Below, one piece after another: positions 50,278 through 61,673 of a stretch of 64,000 nt of DNA. The DNA is from JAOTZA01 sp965224065 (lineage in GTDB: Bacteria > Acidobacteriota > Thermoanaerobaculia > Multivoradales > JAHEKO01), in assembly GCA_965224065.1 (NCBI GenBank), contig CBDCYF010000005.1, positions 2,976,001 through 3,040,000 on the forward strand. Direction: 5' to 3'. The position numbers and the translations under genes are program-made. The stretch's first letter is position 1, and each line of letters begins with the position of its first letter. Under the pieces are notes generated by a model that saw nothing but the letters and a program-made list of their open reading frames with translations, was not told where the DNA came from and did no database searches.

Positions 50278-50709
50278 CTAGTCCGCAAGTGGGTCGAGAG
50301 TCCTTAGGCCCTCGAACCGGCTGAAGTCACGGTCGGTGGTGCAGAGAACCGCTCCATGCTCGATGGCGAGCGCGGCGAAATGTGCGTCCGTTACCAGCGC
50401 TCCGGTCGTCTGTGACTCGGGCAGCAGGTCTCTCAAGATCGGCCAATGCCGTTCCGTCGGCTCCAGCAGACGCACCGCGGGTTGGGCGAACCACTCATCG
50501 ACCCGGTCGACGGCCTCCCGAATCGAGAACGGCTGGTCGAAGACACCGGTGTGGGTGCCGATTCTCAGAAAGGCGAGGAGGGAAGTCCACGCAAGACCGA
50601 CGGGTTGAGGACCCGAAAACACATCCTCCAACCACGCACGAGCCTTCGGTTGGTGAGGGCTGGCAGCGTCGTATGCATAGAGCAGAAGATTGGCGTCGAT
50701 CAGGATCAT
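50278..50709 (-). CDS. vapC: PIN-domain toxin VapC
   Basis: 143 residues. PIN acidic residues: MILIDANLLLYAYD (Asp5), a Glu in SIREAVDRVDEW-type text, LVTDAHFAALAIEHG and TTDRDFSRF. VapC toxins are Mg-dependent RNases that usually cut tRNA. The start overlaps the antitoxin stop (ATGA at 50706-50709). Confidence 0.9.
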   Translation of the reverse strand: MILIDANLLLYAYDAASPHQPKARAWLEDVFSGPQPVGLAWTSLLAFLRIGTHTGVFDQPFSIREAVDRVDEWFAQPAVRLLEPTERHWPILRDLLPESQTTGALVTDAHFAALAIEHGAVLCTTDRDFSRFEGLRTLDPLAD

Positions 50710-50954
50710 GATCGCCGAGGTCCATCGATCCGATCCAGCAACCCTTCCACATTGTCGAGAGCCAGGCCGGGCTTGAGCCCCAGAGCGCGAGCTCGGACTC
50801 TGAACGGCTTGTTGTCTCGGGGCCGGTCTGGGGTCAGGCCACGCCGCAGGGCCGTGTTGACGGCCTCCTTGAAGGTCTTTCCGCTCCGCCGCACCTCGGC
50901 ATCCAGCTTCGAGGCGACATCGTCGTCCAGCGTGAGGGTCGTTCGCTTGCTCAC
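50706..50954 (-). CDS. vapB: VapB-type antitoxin
   Basis: 82 residues from GTG 50954 (VSKRTTLTLDDDVASKL); an ATG at 50978 would add eight residues inside the operator, so GTG is preferred but not certain. The N-terminus is a ribbon-helix-helix DNA-binding domain; the C-terminal GLKPGLALDNVEGLLDRIDG should wrap the toxin. It is encoded first, as usual. Confidence 0.85.
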   Translation of the reverse strand: MSKRTTLTLDDDVASKLDAEVRRSGKTFKEAVNTALRRGLTPDRPRDNKPFRVRARALGLKPGLALDNVEGLLDRIDGPRRS

Positions 50955-50986
50955 ATCTTGATGTTTACTAGAAAACATCAAGATGT
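50953..50986. promoter_or_regulatory. Perfect 14-bp palindromic operator of vapBC
   Basis: ACATCTTGATGTTT (50953-50966) and AAACATCAAGATGT (50973-50986) are exact inverted repeats with six bases between. The element covers the start of vapB, so binding of VapB or VapBC would block transcription and initiation. Confidence 0.85.
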
Positions 50987-51244
50987 CAATCTCGCGGGGC
51001 GAACGAGAAATCGGCGCCGAGAGACTTTCAGCTCCGCTTCCTCGGTCATCTGCCGGCTCAAGATCTCCCCGATGAATCGAGAAAGGCTGATCTGCTGCTC
51101 GCGCGCCCCGGCTCGCGCCCAGCGCGCGATCTCGGGGTCGACCGCAAGGACGAGCTTTCGAACATCGGCACCGCCGCCGCGATAGCAATCCTCTCTCACA
51201 CTCCTCTCAGACGAAGATCGAGCCCCCGATCTTGCACACGCCAT
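50978..51244 (-). CDS. Ribbon-helix-helix antitoxin-like protein
   Basis: At most 88 residues. From residue 28 the text VRKLVLAVDPEIARWARAGA, then SLSRFIGEILSRQM, is like CopG/VapB-type antitoxins. The start is uncertain (ATG 51244 or GTG 51199). Its end lies in the operator of the adjacent vapBC pair. No second toxin gene follows, so it is an orphan or a remnant. Confidence 0.55.
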   Translation of the reverse strand: MACARSGARSSSERSVREDCYRGGGADVRKLVLAVDPEIARWARAGAREQQISLSRFIGEILSRQMTEEAELKVSRRRFLVRPARLTS

Positions 51245-51303
51245 GAGCCGACTGGCTCCGGCGCACGGCGCCTCGCGGACCGTGTCCGCCGCTCCGGCCG
51301 GTT

Positions 51304-53214
51304 CTACCTTCGAATTACCGGCAGCCGAACGCGGCTCGGGTATTTCTCGGAGTGGTGAACAGTGTTGATCGCCACCACCGGCTCGGTCTCGTCCCAGTTG
51401 TTGCCGCCGGTGTTCAGATTCCGGGCGAAGCGGGGAAAGTTGCTGCTCGAGACTTCGACCCGGATACGGTGGCCGGCCTGAAAGGTGTTGCTGGTCGACA
51501 TCGGGCTGATCACCAGCTCGTAGACCTCGCCGGGCTCCATCATGACCTGGGTGTCGTAGCCCTCCCGGTACCGTGCGCGCTGGATGGTCTCGTCCAAATT
51601 GTAGGCGGCGCCGTCGGGCAGCACGTCGATCAGCTTGACCGTGAAATCGGTGTCCTTGGCGCTCGAGGAGACGTAGAGCGTGACCTCGACCGGGCCGGTC
51701 ACTTCGGTCGCCTCCGTGAGCGGCTCGCTGGTGTAGACCAGGATGTCGTGCCGCGCTTCACGCTCGCGCTGGTCGAACGAGCCCGCCTCGACCGCGCCGC
51801 CGGTGCAGCACACCCCGCCGCCGAGCGATCGCACCGGGTTCGTGGGATCGTAGGGAAAGGTGTCGCTCTCCGCTGAGGACACTTGCTGTCCCTCCTTCTC
51901 CTCCCGTATCAGCACGCCGTCTCCAAACAGACTGTTGGCCTTGCCGCCGCTGCCGAGATACCACGTCTCCATCTCCACCCCCTTGGGCGGCCAGGTCTTG
52001 GCGCTCCTCCACTTGTTGGTGCCCATCGTGTAGTAGCGCACCTTTGGGTAGCTCTTGCGGAAGCCGTTTTTCTCACCCTTCAACCAGAAGTCGAACCAGT
52101 CCCGGAGCATCTTGGGGTAGTCGAGCCTTGCGTCCCCCATGTTGCGCTCGCCGACGACCGTCTCTTCCTTGGCGCGAAAAAACGCGCAGTGGGCCACCGG
52201 CGCCACCACCATGAACTGGTTGTCGCGGACTTCCTCGTCGGCGCCGTTCTCGGTGGCGTGCTGGAAAAGCGCCAGGTTCGGGCCGATCGAAACGTCGTAC
52301 CAGGAGTTCATCCACAACGTCGGCACACCCCACGGCTCGTGGTCGTGGTAGAGGCCGCCCTCGTACCAGGCGGGGGCGGCGGGTGTGCGCCGGATGAACT
52401 CGGAGTAGATCCCTTTGGGACCCTCGACCTCCTCCATCATGTCGACCAACGGCAAGTGCTCGAGCGCCTCATTCCAGTCGACCTCGGGCATCTCCGGGGC
52501 AAGATCGAAATACTTCGAGAGCCGGACCCTGTCATCTCGGGAAATGCCCTCGGGGAAATGCGGCCGCTGGGTATTCTGGACGCCATAGAGCCAGACCCCG
52601 AAGAGCATCTGATAGACACCGCCCCGGTACCAGTTGCCCTGCTCGTGGAACCGGCCCACCCGGCCGATGCCGGCGCCCGAGGCCATCGGGACCATTGCCG
52701 CGTGCGCCGGATGGTCCATGGCGGCCAGCGCGAGCTGCCACTCGGCCGACGACGAGCAGCCGATCGTGCCCACCTTGCCGTTCGACCACTCGCGCTGGGC
52801 GATCCAGGTCAGCGCGTCGTAGCCGTCGGTGCGAGGGTGCCCGAGGATCTCCCACTCGCCTTCGGAGAAGAATTTCCCGCGCTCGTTCTGGATCACAAAG
52901 GCGTAGCCGGCCTCGAGCAAGGGAATCATGAGCTGGAGCCGGTTCTTGCGCAGCTTGTTGAAGTTGTAGGGGGTGCGCCAGAAGATGGTGGGAAGGTCGC
53001 CCTTCGAGTCCTTGGGCCGGTAAATGTCGGTCGCGAGGTGTACGCGGTCCCGCATCGGCACCATCACCTTCTTCTCGACCACCGAGATCGACTCGAGTTT
53101 CTTGCGCAGGGTCTTGAGGTCGGAGTCCTCGTCATTCTGGGCGAGGATCGAGCTCGCCCAGTAGCAGGCGATTGCGGCGAGAACACAGGCGGCGAACTTG
53201 CGAGGGGTTCTCAA
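51304..53214 (-). CDS. Secreted CocE/NonD-family hydrolase (X-Pro peptidase-like)
   Basis: 636 residues with signal peptide MRTPRKFAACVLAAIA to SILAQ. Alpha/beta hydrolase domain with nucleophile elbow TIGCSSSAEWQ (near 150-160), the acid/His region in VPTLWMNSWYDVS and VVAPVAHCAF, then a C-terminal jelly-roll domain (EVTLYVSSSAKDTDF). Related enzymes hydrolyse cocaine-like esters, dipeptides at Pro or acylated beta-lactams; the substrate here is unknown. Expressed divergently from aconitase. Confidence 0.9.
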   Translation of the reverse strand: MRTPRKFAACVLAAIACYWASSILAQNDEDSDLKTLRKKLESISVVEKKVMVPMRDRVHLATDIYRPKDSKGDLPTIFWRTPYNFNKLRKNRLQLMIPLLEAGYAFVIQNERGKFFSEGEWEILGHPRTDGYDALTWIAQREWSNGKVGTIGCSSSAEWQLALAAMDHPAHAAMVPMASGAGIGRVGRFHEQGNWYRGGVYQMLFGVWLYGVQNTQRPHFPEGISRDDRVRLSKYFDLAPEMPEVDWNEALEHLPLVDMMEEVEGPKGIYSEFIRRTPAAPAWYEGGLYHDHEPWGVPTLWMNSWYDVSIGPNLALFQHATENGADEEVRDNQFMVVAPVAHCAFFRAKEETVVGERNMGDARLDYPKMLRDWFDFWLKGEKNGFRKSYPKVRYYTMGTNKWRSAKTWPPKGVEMETWYLGSGGKANSLFGDGVLIREEKEGQQVSSAESDTFPYDPTNPVRSLGGGVCCTGGAVEAGSFDQREREARHDILVYTSEPLTEATEVTGPVEVTLYVSSSAKDTDFTVKLIDVLPDGAAYNLDETIQRARYREGYDTQVMMEPGEVYELVISPMSTSNTFQAGHRIRVEVSSSNFPRFARNLNTGGNNWDETEPVVAINTVHHSEKYPSRVRLPVIRR

Positions 53215-53358
53215 GTGGTCGATCTCCGTCTTTGTTTGCTGCGGATCGAATCGTGCAGTCGGGCCGTTGGCTCCTACGAGAAGCGGATTCTAGCCCGTGG
53301 CGGGGACCTCAGATCTCTCTGGTATCTTCGAGAGCCCGGAAACACAGGGGGATTCTTC

Positions 53359-56163
<2,805 letters not shown>

Positions 56164-56177
56164 GTCGTGTCGCGGAT

Positions 56178-56204
56178 TGAAGCGGCCGGCGTCTCTGCCG
56201 GCCG
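56178..56204. repeat. Palindromic repeat between convergent genes
   Basis: TGAAGCGGCCGGCGTCTCTG and its stem partner CCGGCCG lie after the acnA stop and before the DUF885 stop. Same family as at 14731, 14819, 43547, 62974 and 63025; it may act as a terminator. Confidence 0.75.
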
Positions 56205-56214
56205 TCTTGCTTCC

Positions 56215-58014
56215 TCAGGAAGCCGAGCTGCGGTGTGCCGGAACAAACTCCTCGAGCACCGCCTTGCGCAGCAGGCTCGGCGACAGCATTCCCTGGCCGA
56301 GCACAAAGTCGTGGAAGGCCTTGCGGTCGAAGTTCGTACCCAGTAGGCGCTCCGCGTCGGCGCGGGTCTCCAGCAGCCGCGTGTAGCCGCAGAAGTAAGC
56401 CGTCGCCTGCCCCGGAATGCGGTAGGTGTACCGCTGGATCTCCGACTGGGCGGCGGCCTCGGAGACCAAGACGTCCTGGGTCAGCACCCGGTGCACATCC
56501 TCCGGCGTAACCTCTCCCGACTGGAGCCCTGGGTCCAGAAAGGCCCTCGCCGCGCGAAGCAGCCGCGACTGGAGGGAAAAGAGCTGCCCCTCGAGCGGCA
56601 GATAGGGTTTCATCTCGGCCTCCGCGTAGAGGGCCCAGCCCTCGACGTTGACGCTGTTGAGCGCAAAGAGCGCGCGGGCCAGCGAGACGCCTTTTTCCAC
56701 CATGGCGGCAAACTGCATCTCGTGGCCCGGCCGGCCCTCGTGGACGGCGAGAGTCCAGGTGCTGGCGTCGGAGCTGAAGTCGTCGAAGGCCGTGCCGGCC
56801 GAAGGATTGCGCATCGGCAGCACGAACTCACCCTGTTCGCCGGTGTTGCCGATCAGGCGCGGTGGACGCATGTGTGGCGCCGGGATGGCGGTGCTCTCGG
56901 CCTCGCTGGCCAGCCGGATACGCATTTCGCGCTCCGGAAGAGAGACGATGGAGTGTCTCTCGATCAGCCGCTCGAGCTCGGCGATGCGTTTTTTGTACAA
57001 CGGCAGCACCGCTTCGCCCAGCACTTGGTCCTTTTTGAGCCGCCGTACCACGCTGCGGTAGTCGGTCTCTTCCCAGCCGCGTTCGGCGGCGATGAGGGCC
57101 GCCAGGACCTCCGCTTCGTTTTGGATCTCGCGAAAGGCGACCTTGGCTCGGCTGACCAGCTCCGCGACCGGCATGTCGACACCCACCTGAGCCAGGTTGG
57201 AGGCGTAGACCTCGGGGGGCAGGCGAAAGTCGTGGCGTGTGCGGGGCATCACTTCTTCGGTGACAAAGCGGTCCCAAGCTTCGACCTGGGCGGAAAAGGC
57301 GCGGTGTGCCTCCTGCCAGCCATCGAGCTCGAACGTCTCGAAGAGCTGGGCGATGCCGTCTACGTAACTTGCACTGTCCTTCAGACCCTGCTCGACCTCT
57401 CCGCGAAACGGCCCAACCAGCCCCTGTCGGTCGAAACGCGCGCGAATGAAGTGGGCGGCCTGTTCGAGCAACGGCGTAAAACCCTCTTCGACACCGGCAT
57501 AGCGGCGGTACCGCGTGACCGCGGCGGTGCGCCGTGCCGCCTCAACCTGCTCGTCGAGAAGCGACTGGAGGCCATAGAACACGGTTCGCGGCGCGTCGAA
57601 GAACGGCAGCATGAGGCTCTCGTTCACCTTTGTATCTTTGACCTCGTCCCTTGCCGCCGCGATGAGGATCTCGAGATCCTGTCGCACTGCGGGATGTTCC
57701 TCGGCCGCCAGACGTTTCTCGAGCTCTTTCCTCGCCGTCTCGACCTTGGCGAGAAATTTCTCCACCCGGTCGAGCGGGAACTGGGTGATCGCCTCATCCG
57801 AGACGGGCACGCCGAATCGAACCGCGCTCTCCGGGCTCTCCTCGGCCATCACCCGGGTCAGGATCTCGGCGTGCCGGTTGCTTTCGGCGACCCATACGCT
57901 ACTGGTCGTCTCCTGGGCCGGTGCCTGCGCCAGAGCGGCGCCGCCGACCCAGCACAGACACGCTGCGAGTCGAGTGGATTTGAGATAGCGAGTGTTCTTG
58001 AAGAAATGTGACAC
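56215..58014 (-). CDS. Exported DUF885-family peptidase
   Basis: 599 residues from GTG 58014 (GGAGGGG eight bases before it). A signal-like segment STRLAACLCWVGGAALAQAP starts at about residue 12. The DUF885 zinc motif VHEGRPGHEMQFA (HExxxGH) is at about 420, with EGWALYAEAEM after it. Helical throughout. Members are thought to be metallopeptidases, but substrates are not established. Confidence 0.88.
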   Translation of the reverse strand: MSHFFKNTRYLKSTRLAACLCWVGGAALAQAPAQETTSSVWVAESNRHAEILTRVMAEESPESAVRFGVPVSDEAITQFPLDRVEKFLAKVETARKELEKRLAAEEHPAVRQDLEILIAAARDEVKDTKVNESLMLPFFDAPRTVFYGLQSLLDEQVEAARRTAAVTRYRRYAGVEEGFTPLLEQAAHFIRARFDRQGLVGPFRGEVEQGLKDSASYVDGIAQLFETFELDGWQEAHRAFSAQVEAWDRFVTEEVMPRTRHDFRLPPEVYASNLAQVGVDMPVAELVSRAKVAFREIQNEAEVLAALIAAERGWEETDYRSVVRRLKKDQVLGEAVLPLYKKRIAELERLIERHSIVSLPEREMRIRLASEAESTAIPAPHMRPPRLIGNTGEQGEFVLPMRNPSAGTAFDDFSSDASTWTLAVHEGRPGHEMQFAAMVEKGVSLARALFALNSVNVEGWALYAEAEMKPYLPLEGQLFSLQSRLLRAARAFLDPGLQSGEVTPEDVHRVLTQDVLVSEAAAQSEIQRYTYRIPGQATAYFCGYTRLLETRADAERLLGTNFDRKAFHDFVLGQGMLSPSLLRKAVLEEFVPAHRSSAS

Positions 58015-58105
58015 TGGGGCCCCTCCGTATTCAGTCCATCGTCGCACCCCTACTACGAGGCCCCGGGGCGGAAGGTTCCGCGGCGCGCCGGAGGCGGCGG
58101 CCGCT

Positions 58106-58564
58106 TCAGCCCCTGGCGAGTCGCTGCGCTTCGTCGAGGAGCCGGTCGATCCGCTCCTGTAAATGCGCCGGGTTGGTCGGGGGCGGCGCGCTGCCGCGGA
58201 CCGCGTTGTTGAGCGACTCGACCATCTTGCGCATTTCGGAGATGGCGAGGGAAGCCTGGAGGCAGGCGTCGGTGCCGCAGCGGCAAGCATCGTCAGCGTC
58301 GGTCAGAGCTCCTCCGGTTCGCACCAGGGCGGTGCCCCAGCTCCCGCGGTCGGATCCGGGCGCCGCCAGGGGGAGAAGCTCCGAGGCCAAAGCGTCGTTG
58401 GCGGCTCGGGCCCGGCTCACACACGCGGCCGAAGCCGACGCGTCGGCACTCCCGGCCTCGGTGTCGGCCTTGCTTTTCTGGTGGCGCTCCAGCCACGGCC
58501 GGCCCTGTGTATAGCCGACGTAGAGGAGCGCGGCAATGATGGCTAACCGGAGGATCCCCCGCAT
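58106..58564 (-). CDS. Small membrane-anchored protein, unknown
   Basis: 152 residues. One N-terminal helix (MRGILRLAIIAALLYVGYTQG, residues 4-20), then an Ala-rich helical domain with cysteines (ACVSRARA, CRCGTDACL). No family recognised. The Cys quartet CRC/C/C suggests a disulfide or metal site. It is 42 bases downstream of the 58607-59002 gene, on the same strand. Confidence 0.6.
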   Translation of the reverse strand: MRGILRLAIIAALLYVGYTQGRPWLERHQKSKADTEAGSADASASAACVSRARAANDALASELLPLAAPGSDRGSWGTALVRTGGALTDADDACRCGTDACLQASLAISEMRKMVESLNNAVRGSAPPPTNPAHLQERIDRLLDEAQRLARG

Positions 58565-58606
58565 GGGGCCGAGGCTATCCCACTCGGCCGGTGGCGGAGG
58601 CCGGTG

Positions 58607-59002
58607 TCAGCTCTTTTTCACCGGCTGGATCGTCACCTTGGTGATCTGGCCGGTATCGGTGCGGATGTTGACCTTGACGTTCTGGCCCTTGGCCAGATGG
58701 GCGAACTCGAGCTTTTTCTTGCCGAACTGCTTCTTCGACCGCGCCTCGATTTTTACGTCCTCGCCCAGGAGGACGGTCATCTTTTTCTCGGTCTTGATGT
58801 CGTAGAGAGTCAGCAAGCGGTTTTCGCGCACGTCGACGACACGGCACTTGCGTGTATCGGTGATGACCCCGGGCGCGGCGCCGTCCGCGTGGGCTTCGGT
58901 CGAAACGGCGGTGTCGGAGGGAGCGGCCGCAGCCGGCGAGGTCAGAGTAGCCATTGCCACCAGTGTGAGAACGATGAGGAAGAAGGATAGGGTTTTGCGC
59001 AT
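58607..59002 (-). CDS. Secreted small basic protein, unknown
   Basis: 131 residues. Signal peptide MRKTLSFFLIVLTLVAMA to PAAAA, then one likely small beta-barrel (RVVDVRENRLLTLYDIKTEKK and a C-terminal KVNIRTDTGQITKVTIQ strand pair). It resembles DUF5666-like or OB-type domains in length and pattern, but I cannot assign it. AAAGGATCG precedes ATG 59002. Confidence 0.65.
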   Translation of the reverse strand: MRKTLSFFLIVLTLVAMATLTSPAAAAPSDTAVSTEAHADGAAPGVITDTRKCRVVDVRENRLLTLYDIKTEKKMTVLLGEDVKIEARSKKQFGKKKLEFAHLAKGQNVKVNIRTDTGQITKVTIQPVKKS

Positions 59003-59026
59003 GGGGAGTCGATCCTTTCTACTACG

Positions 59027-60499
59027 ATGGTCGTCCCGGTTCTCTTACGACTACGGTTGGTGGGCTCGCACGGTTTTGATTTGATACGAAACTCCCGGCT
59101 CGGTGTTCTCGGCGTCGTCTCCCTGGGACTCTACCTCAGCCTCGCCCTGGGCGCCGAGGCGAACAACTCGGTGCGGTCTCTCGGGCTCTTTCTGGCCTAC
59201 CTTGCCGTTCTGTTTTCTCTCTACGGCATTGGGGCGTGGCGCATCGGTCGTCGTCGTCGCCGCGGCACGCTCGGCGTGATCCTGGGTTTTGCGGCGGCCT
59301 TCCGCCTGGCGATGTGTCTCGCCGGGCTTCCCGACGACCAACCGCTGCGTTCCCTGCGGGTGGACGTGGCATCGGCTGAGGTCGCCTACGACACCTTTCT
59401 CCTGTACGACAACGACGTCTGGCGCTATCTCTGGGAGGGTCACGTCATCGCCGCCGGGGTGAGCCCGTATCGCTGGACGCCGCTCGAGCTGGCCGAAGGT
59501 GACGAGTCGCCGGAGCCGGCGGTTCGCGAGGCGTCACAACGTGTGCTGGACGGGGAGCTCTGGTGGGATGTTTTCGACAACATCAGCTTTCAGGGTCTGA
59601 CCACCGTGTATCCGCCGCTCGCCCAGCTCCTGTTCCGGGTGAGTCATGCCCTCGCCCCCGGGAGCGTCTTTGTCTTCAAGCTCTTGCTGTCGGGGATCGA
59701 TCTGGCGACGTGCTGGCTGCTCGTCCTGTTGCTGCGGGCTCTCGGCCGGAGGCAAGAGACCGTGTTTCTCTACGCCTGGAACCCGTTGGCGATCAAAGAG
59801 ATCTCGGGCTCCGGTCACGCGGACGGGTTGATGATTCTGTTGCTGGTGGCGACCGTTCTGCTGCTGGTCCGCGGCCGGCCCGCCTGCGCTCAGGTCGGTC
59901 TGGGGTTGGCCACGCTGGCCAAGCTCGGCGGAGTGGTGCTGGCTCCGCTCGTCATCCGCCGGTCGCCGGTTCGGCTGTGGTGGGTTCTTCCCCTGATCGT
60001 GGGCCTGGGCCTTTCACTGTTTCTGAGCGCAACCGACTCCATGCGATCCGGGTTGAGCACGTACGCCCGCGACTGGGTCTTCAACTCCGGCCCGTGGGCG
60101 CTGGTGCGTGCCGGTTTCGATTCGGTCGGTTTGGCCCGCCCCGGCTTGGCGGCGCATCTGGTGACCAAGGTGGCGCTTGTCGCGCTGATGCTGTGGGCGT
60201 TTGTTCGAGCGCGCGAGGCGCAGAGGGAAGGTCTGGTCCGGTGGGCATTTTACCTCACCGCCGCGGTGGTCATTCTCAACCCTGCGGTGATGCCCTGGTA
60301 CTTGTTGTGGGCGCTGCCGTTTGCCGTGGCGTGCGGGTCGCGCGCATGGATTGTTTTGACCGGCTTGAGTCTTCTCTCCTATCTCTATTACATCGACCAG
60401 ACCGAGCAGGCGTGGTGGCTGTGGATCGAGTACGGGGTTTTCGCCGTGGTCGCGGTGTGGGAGGCTACACGAGGCCGGGTCATTTCCTCGAGCCGATAA
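59027..60499 (+). CDS. GT-C fold glycosyltransferase (polyprenol-phosphate-mannose type)
   Basis: Up to 490 residues, about 11 membrane helices. The first loop has YDNDVWRYLWEGHVIAAGVSPYRWTP (fragment DVWRYLWEG), the DxxR/Y-W-E-G pattern of DUF2029/GT87-like mannosyltransferases, followed by TVYPPLAQLLF, and AWNPLAIKEISGSGHADG with the conserved N-P-L. It would transfer sugars from a lipid carrier on the outer face. The start may be a later codon (e.g. TTG 59081), as the first 18 residues are atypical. Confidence 0.8.
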   Translation: MVVPVLLRLRLVGSHGFDLIRNSRLGVLGVVSLGLYLSLALGAEANNSVRSLGLFLAYLAVLFSLYGIGAWRIGRRRRRGTLGVILGFAAAFRLAMCLAGLPDDQPLRSLRVDVASAEVAYDTFLLYDNDVWRYLWEGHVIAAGVSPYRWTPLELAEGDESPEPAVREASQRVLDGELWWDVFDNISFQGLTTVYPPLAQLLFRVSHALAPGSVFVFKLLLSGIDLATCWLLVLLLRALGRRQETVFLYAWNPLAIKEISGSGHADGLMILLLVATVLLLVRGRPACAQVGLGLATLAKLGGVVLAPLVIRRSPVRLWWVLPLIVGLGLSLFLSATDSMRSGLSTYARDWVFNSGPWALVRAGFDSVGLARPGLAAHLVTKVALVALMLWAFVRAREAQREGLVRWAFYLTAAVVILNPAVMPWYLLWALPFAVACGSRAWIVLTGLSLLSYLYYIDQTEQAWWLWIEYGVFAVVAVWEATRGRVISSSR

Positions 60500-60504
60500 A
60501 AAAA

Positions 60505-60588
60505 CCCCGTGCCGTGGAGGGATACGGCACGGGGAATGAGGACCAAGACTTGGGCTCTGAGTTGAAAAACTCCTACAAACGAGCCCAA
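60505..60588 (+). other. Structured intergenic RNA: terminator hairpin plus two-stem element
   Basis: First an 11-bp perfect hairpin CCCCGTGCCGT/ACGGCACGGGG (60505-60515, 60524-60534), then an 8-bp stem TTGGGCTC/GAGCCCAA (60550-60557, 60581-60588) that encloses GAGTT-GAAA-AACTC with a GNRA loop (60559-60572). The first hairpin starts after TAAAAAAA and has no T-run, so as an intrinsic terminator it is atypical. The region lies before the epimerase gene and could be a leader element. Confidence 0.45.
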
Positions 60589-60660
60589 CCCCCGCCCCCG
60601 TGTGCCAGTTATAACGTTTTTCACAAGGCTGCGGCGACGGTTTTGCCGAAGTAAGCTCGA

Positions 60661-61635
60661 ATGAGGATATTTTTAACCGGAGCCTCAGGTTATATCGGCG
60701 CCGTTCTCAGCGATCGCCTGACTGCGGCCGGCCACGAGGTCCGGGCGCTCGTGCGGCCGACGAGCCATCGGAGCCGGCTCGAGGAGATGGGCGCCCGGTG
60801 CTTTCTGGGCGACGTGACCGACCGCTTCTCGATGCGCGAGGCCATGTCCGGCGCCGACTGGGTGATCCATGCGGCCGCCGATCTCGAGTTCGGCGGGCCG
60901 CCCGAGCGGATGCGGGCCGTCAACGTCGAAGGTTCGGAAAACGTCGCCTCGCTGGCCTACAAGCTGGGGGTCGGAAGGTTGCTGTCGGTGTCGTCGATCG
61001 CCGTTTTTGGCGGCAGCCCCGCCGACGGGTCGGCAGGGACCGAGGAGTCGGAGCCGGTCGAGCCGATGCCGACCCTCTACAGCGCGACGAAAAGGGCGGG
61101 GGAGCGAGCGATTCGGGGTTGGGCCGAAAAGGGCCTCGCGGTCAACACGGTGTACCCGAGCCTGGTCTATGGCCCACCGGGCAAGAGGTCGGGGGCCAAC
61201 GCCATCTTGCGCTCGATCGCCAAGGGCCGGATGCCGGCGGTGGTCGGGGCCGATCGCAAGAGCTCGTGGGTCCACGTCGAGGACCTGGTCGAGGGAATCG
61301 AGAGAGTGATGCGGTTGGCGCCGCCGGGTGAGGACTATCTTCTGGCCGGCGACGTGGCCACCATCGGCGAGATGGTGTCGGAAGTTTCGCGTCTTGCCGG
61401 CGTGCCGGCGCCGCGTCTGCGGCTACCGATCGGCGTGGCCAAGACCGTGGGTCGGTTGACCGCTCCGTACTACAAGCTGCGGGGGTTCCGTTCTCCTTTT
61501 GTGGCGGAGCAGTTCGACAGTCTCCGGCGCCACTGGTATTTCGACGACGCCAAGGCGCAGCGAGAGCTCGAGTGGAAGCCGAGGTCACTCGCCGAGGGGC
61601 TGCCTTTGACGGTGACTTTTCTGGCCGGCGTCTGA
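60661..61635 (+). CDS. NAD(P)-dependent epimerase/dehydratase (SDR)
   Basis: 324 residues. Extended-SDR features: MRIFLTGASGYIGAVL (GxxGxxG cofactor loop), VIHAAADL, and YSATKRAGE (catalytic YxxxK) with SSIAVFGG. It resembles dihydroflavonol-4-reductase-like proteins; the substrate is unknown. Thirty-eight bases precede citrate synthase. Confidence 0.88.
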   Translation: MRIFLTGASGYIGAVLSDRLTAAGHEVRALVRPTSHRSRLEEMGARCFLGDVTDRFSMREAMSGADWVIHAAADLEFGGPPERMRAVNVEGSENVASLAYKLGVGRLLSVSSIAVFGGSPADGSAGTEESEPVEPMPTLYSATKRAGERAIRGWAEKGLAVNTVYPSLVYGPPGKRSGANAILRSIAKGRMPAVVGADRKSSWVHVEDLVEGIERVMRLAPPGEDYLLAGDVATIGEMVSEVSRLAGVPAPRLRLPIGVAKTVGRLTAPYYKLRGFRSPFVAEQFDSLRRHWYFDDAKAQRELEWKPRSLAEGLPLTVTFLAGV

Positions 61636-61673
61636 GACGTCGGGGCGTAGGCCTTGCGATAGGATCCCCGGCT

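Noticed and set aside
51883..53358. N-terminal extension of aconitase by almost 500 residues
   Set aside because: It runs antisense through the CocE/NonD gene; the family start and a ribosome site fit ATG 53359.
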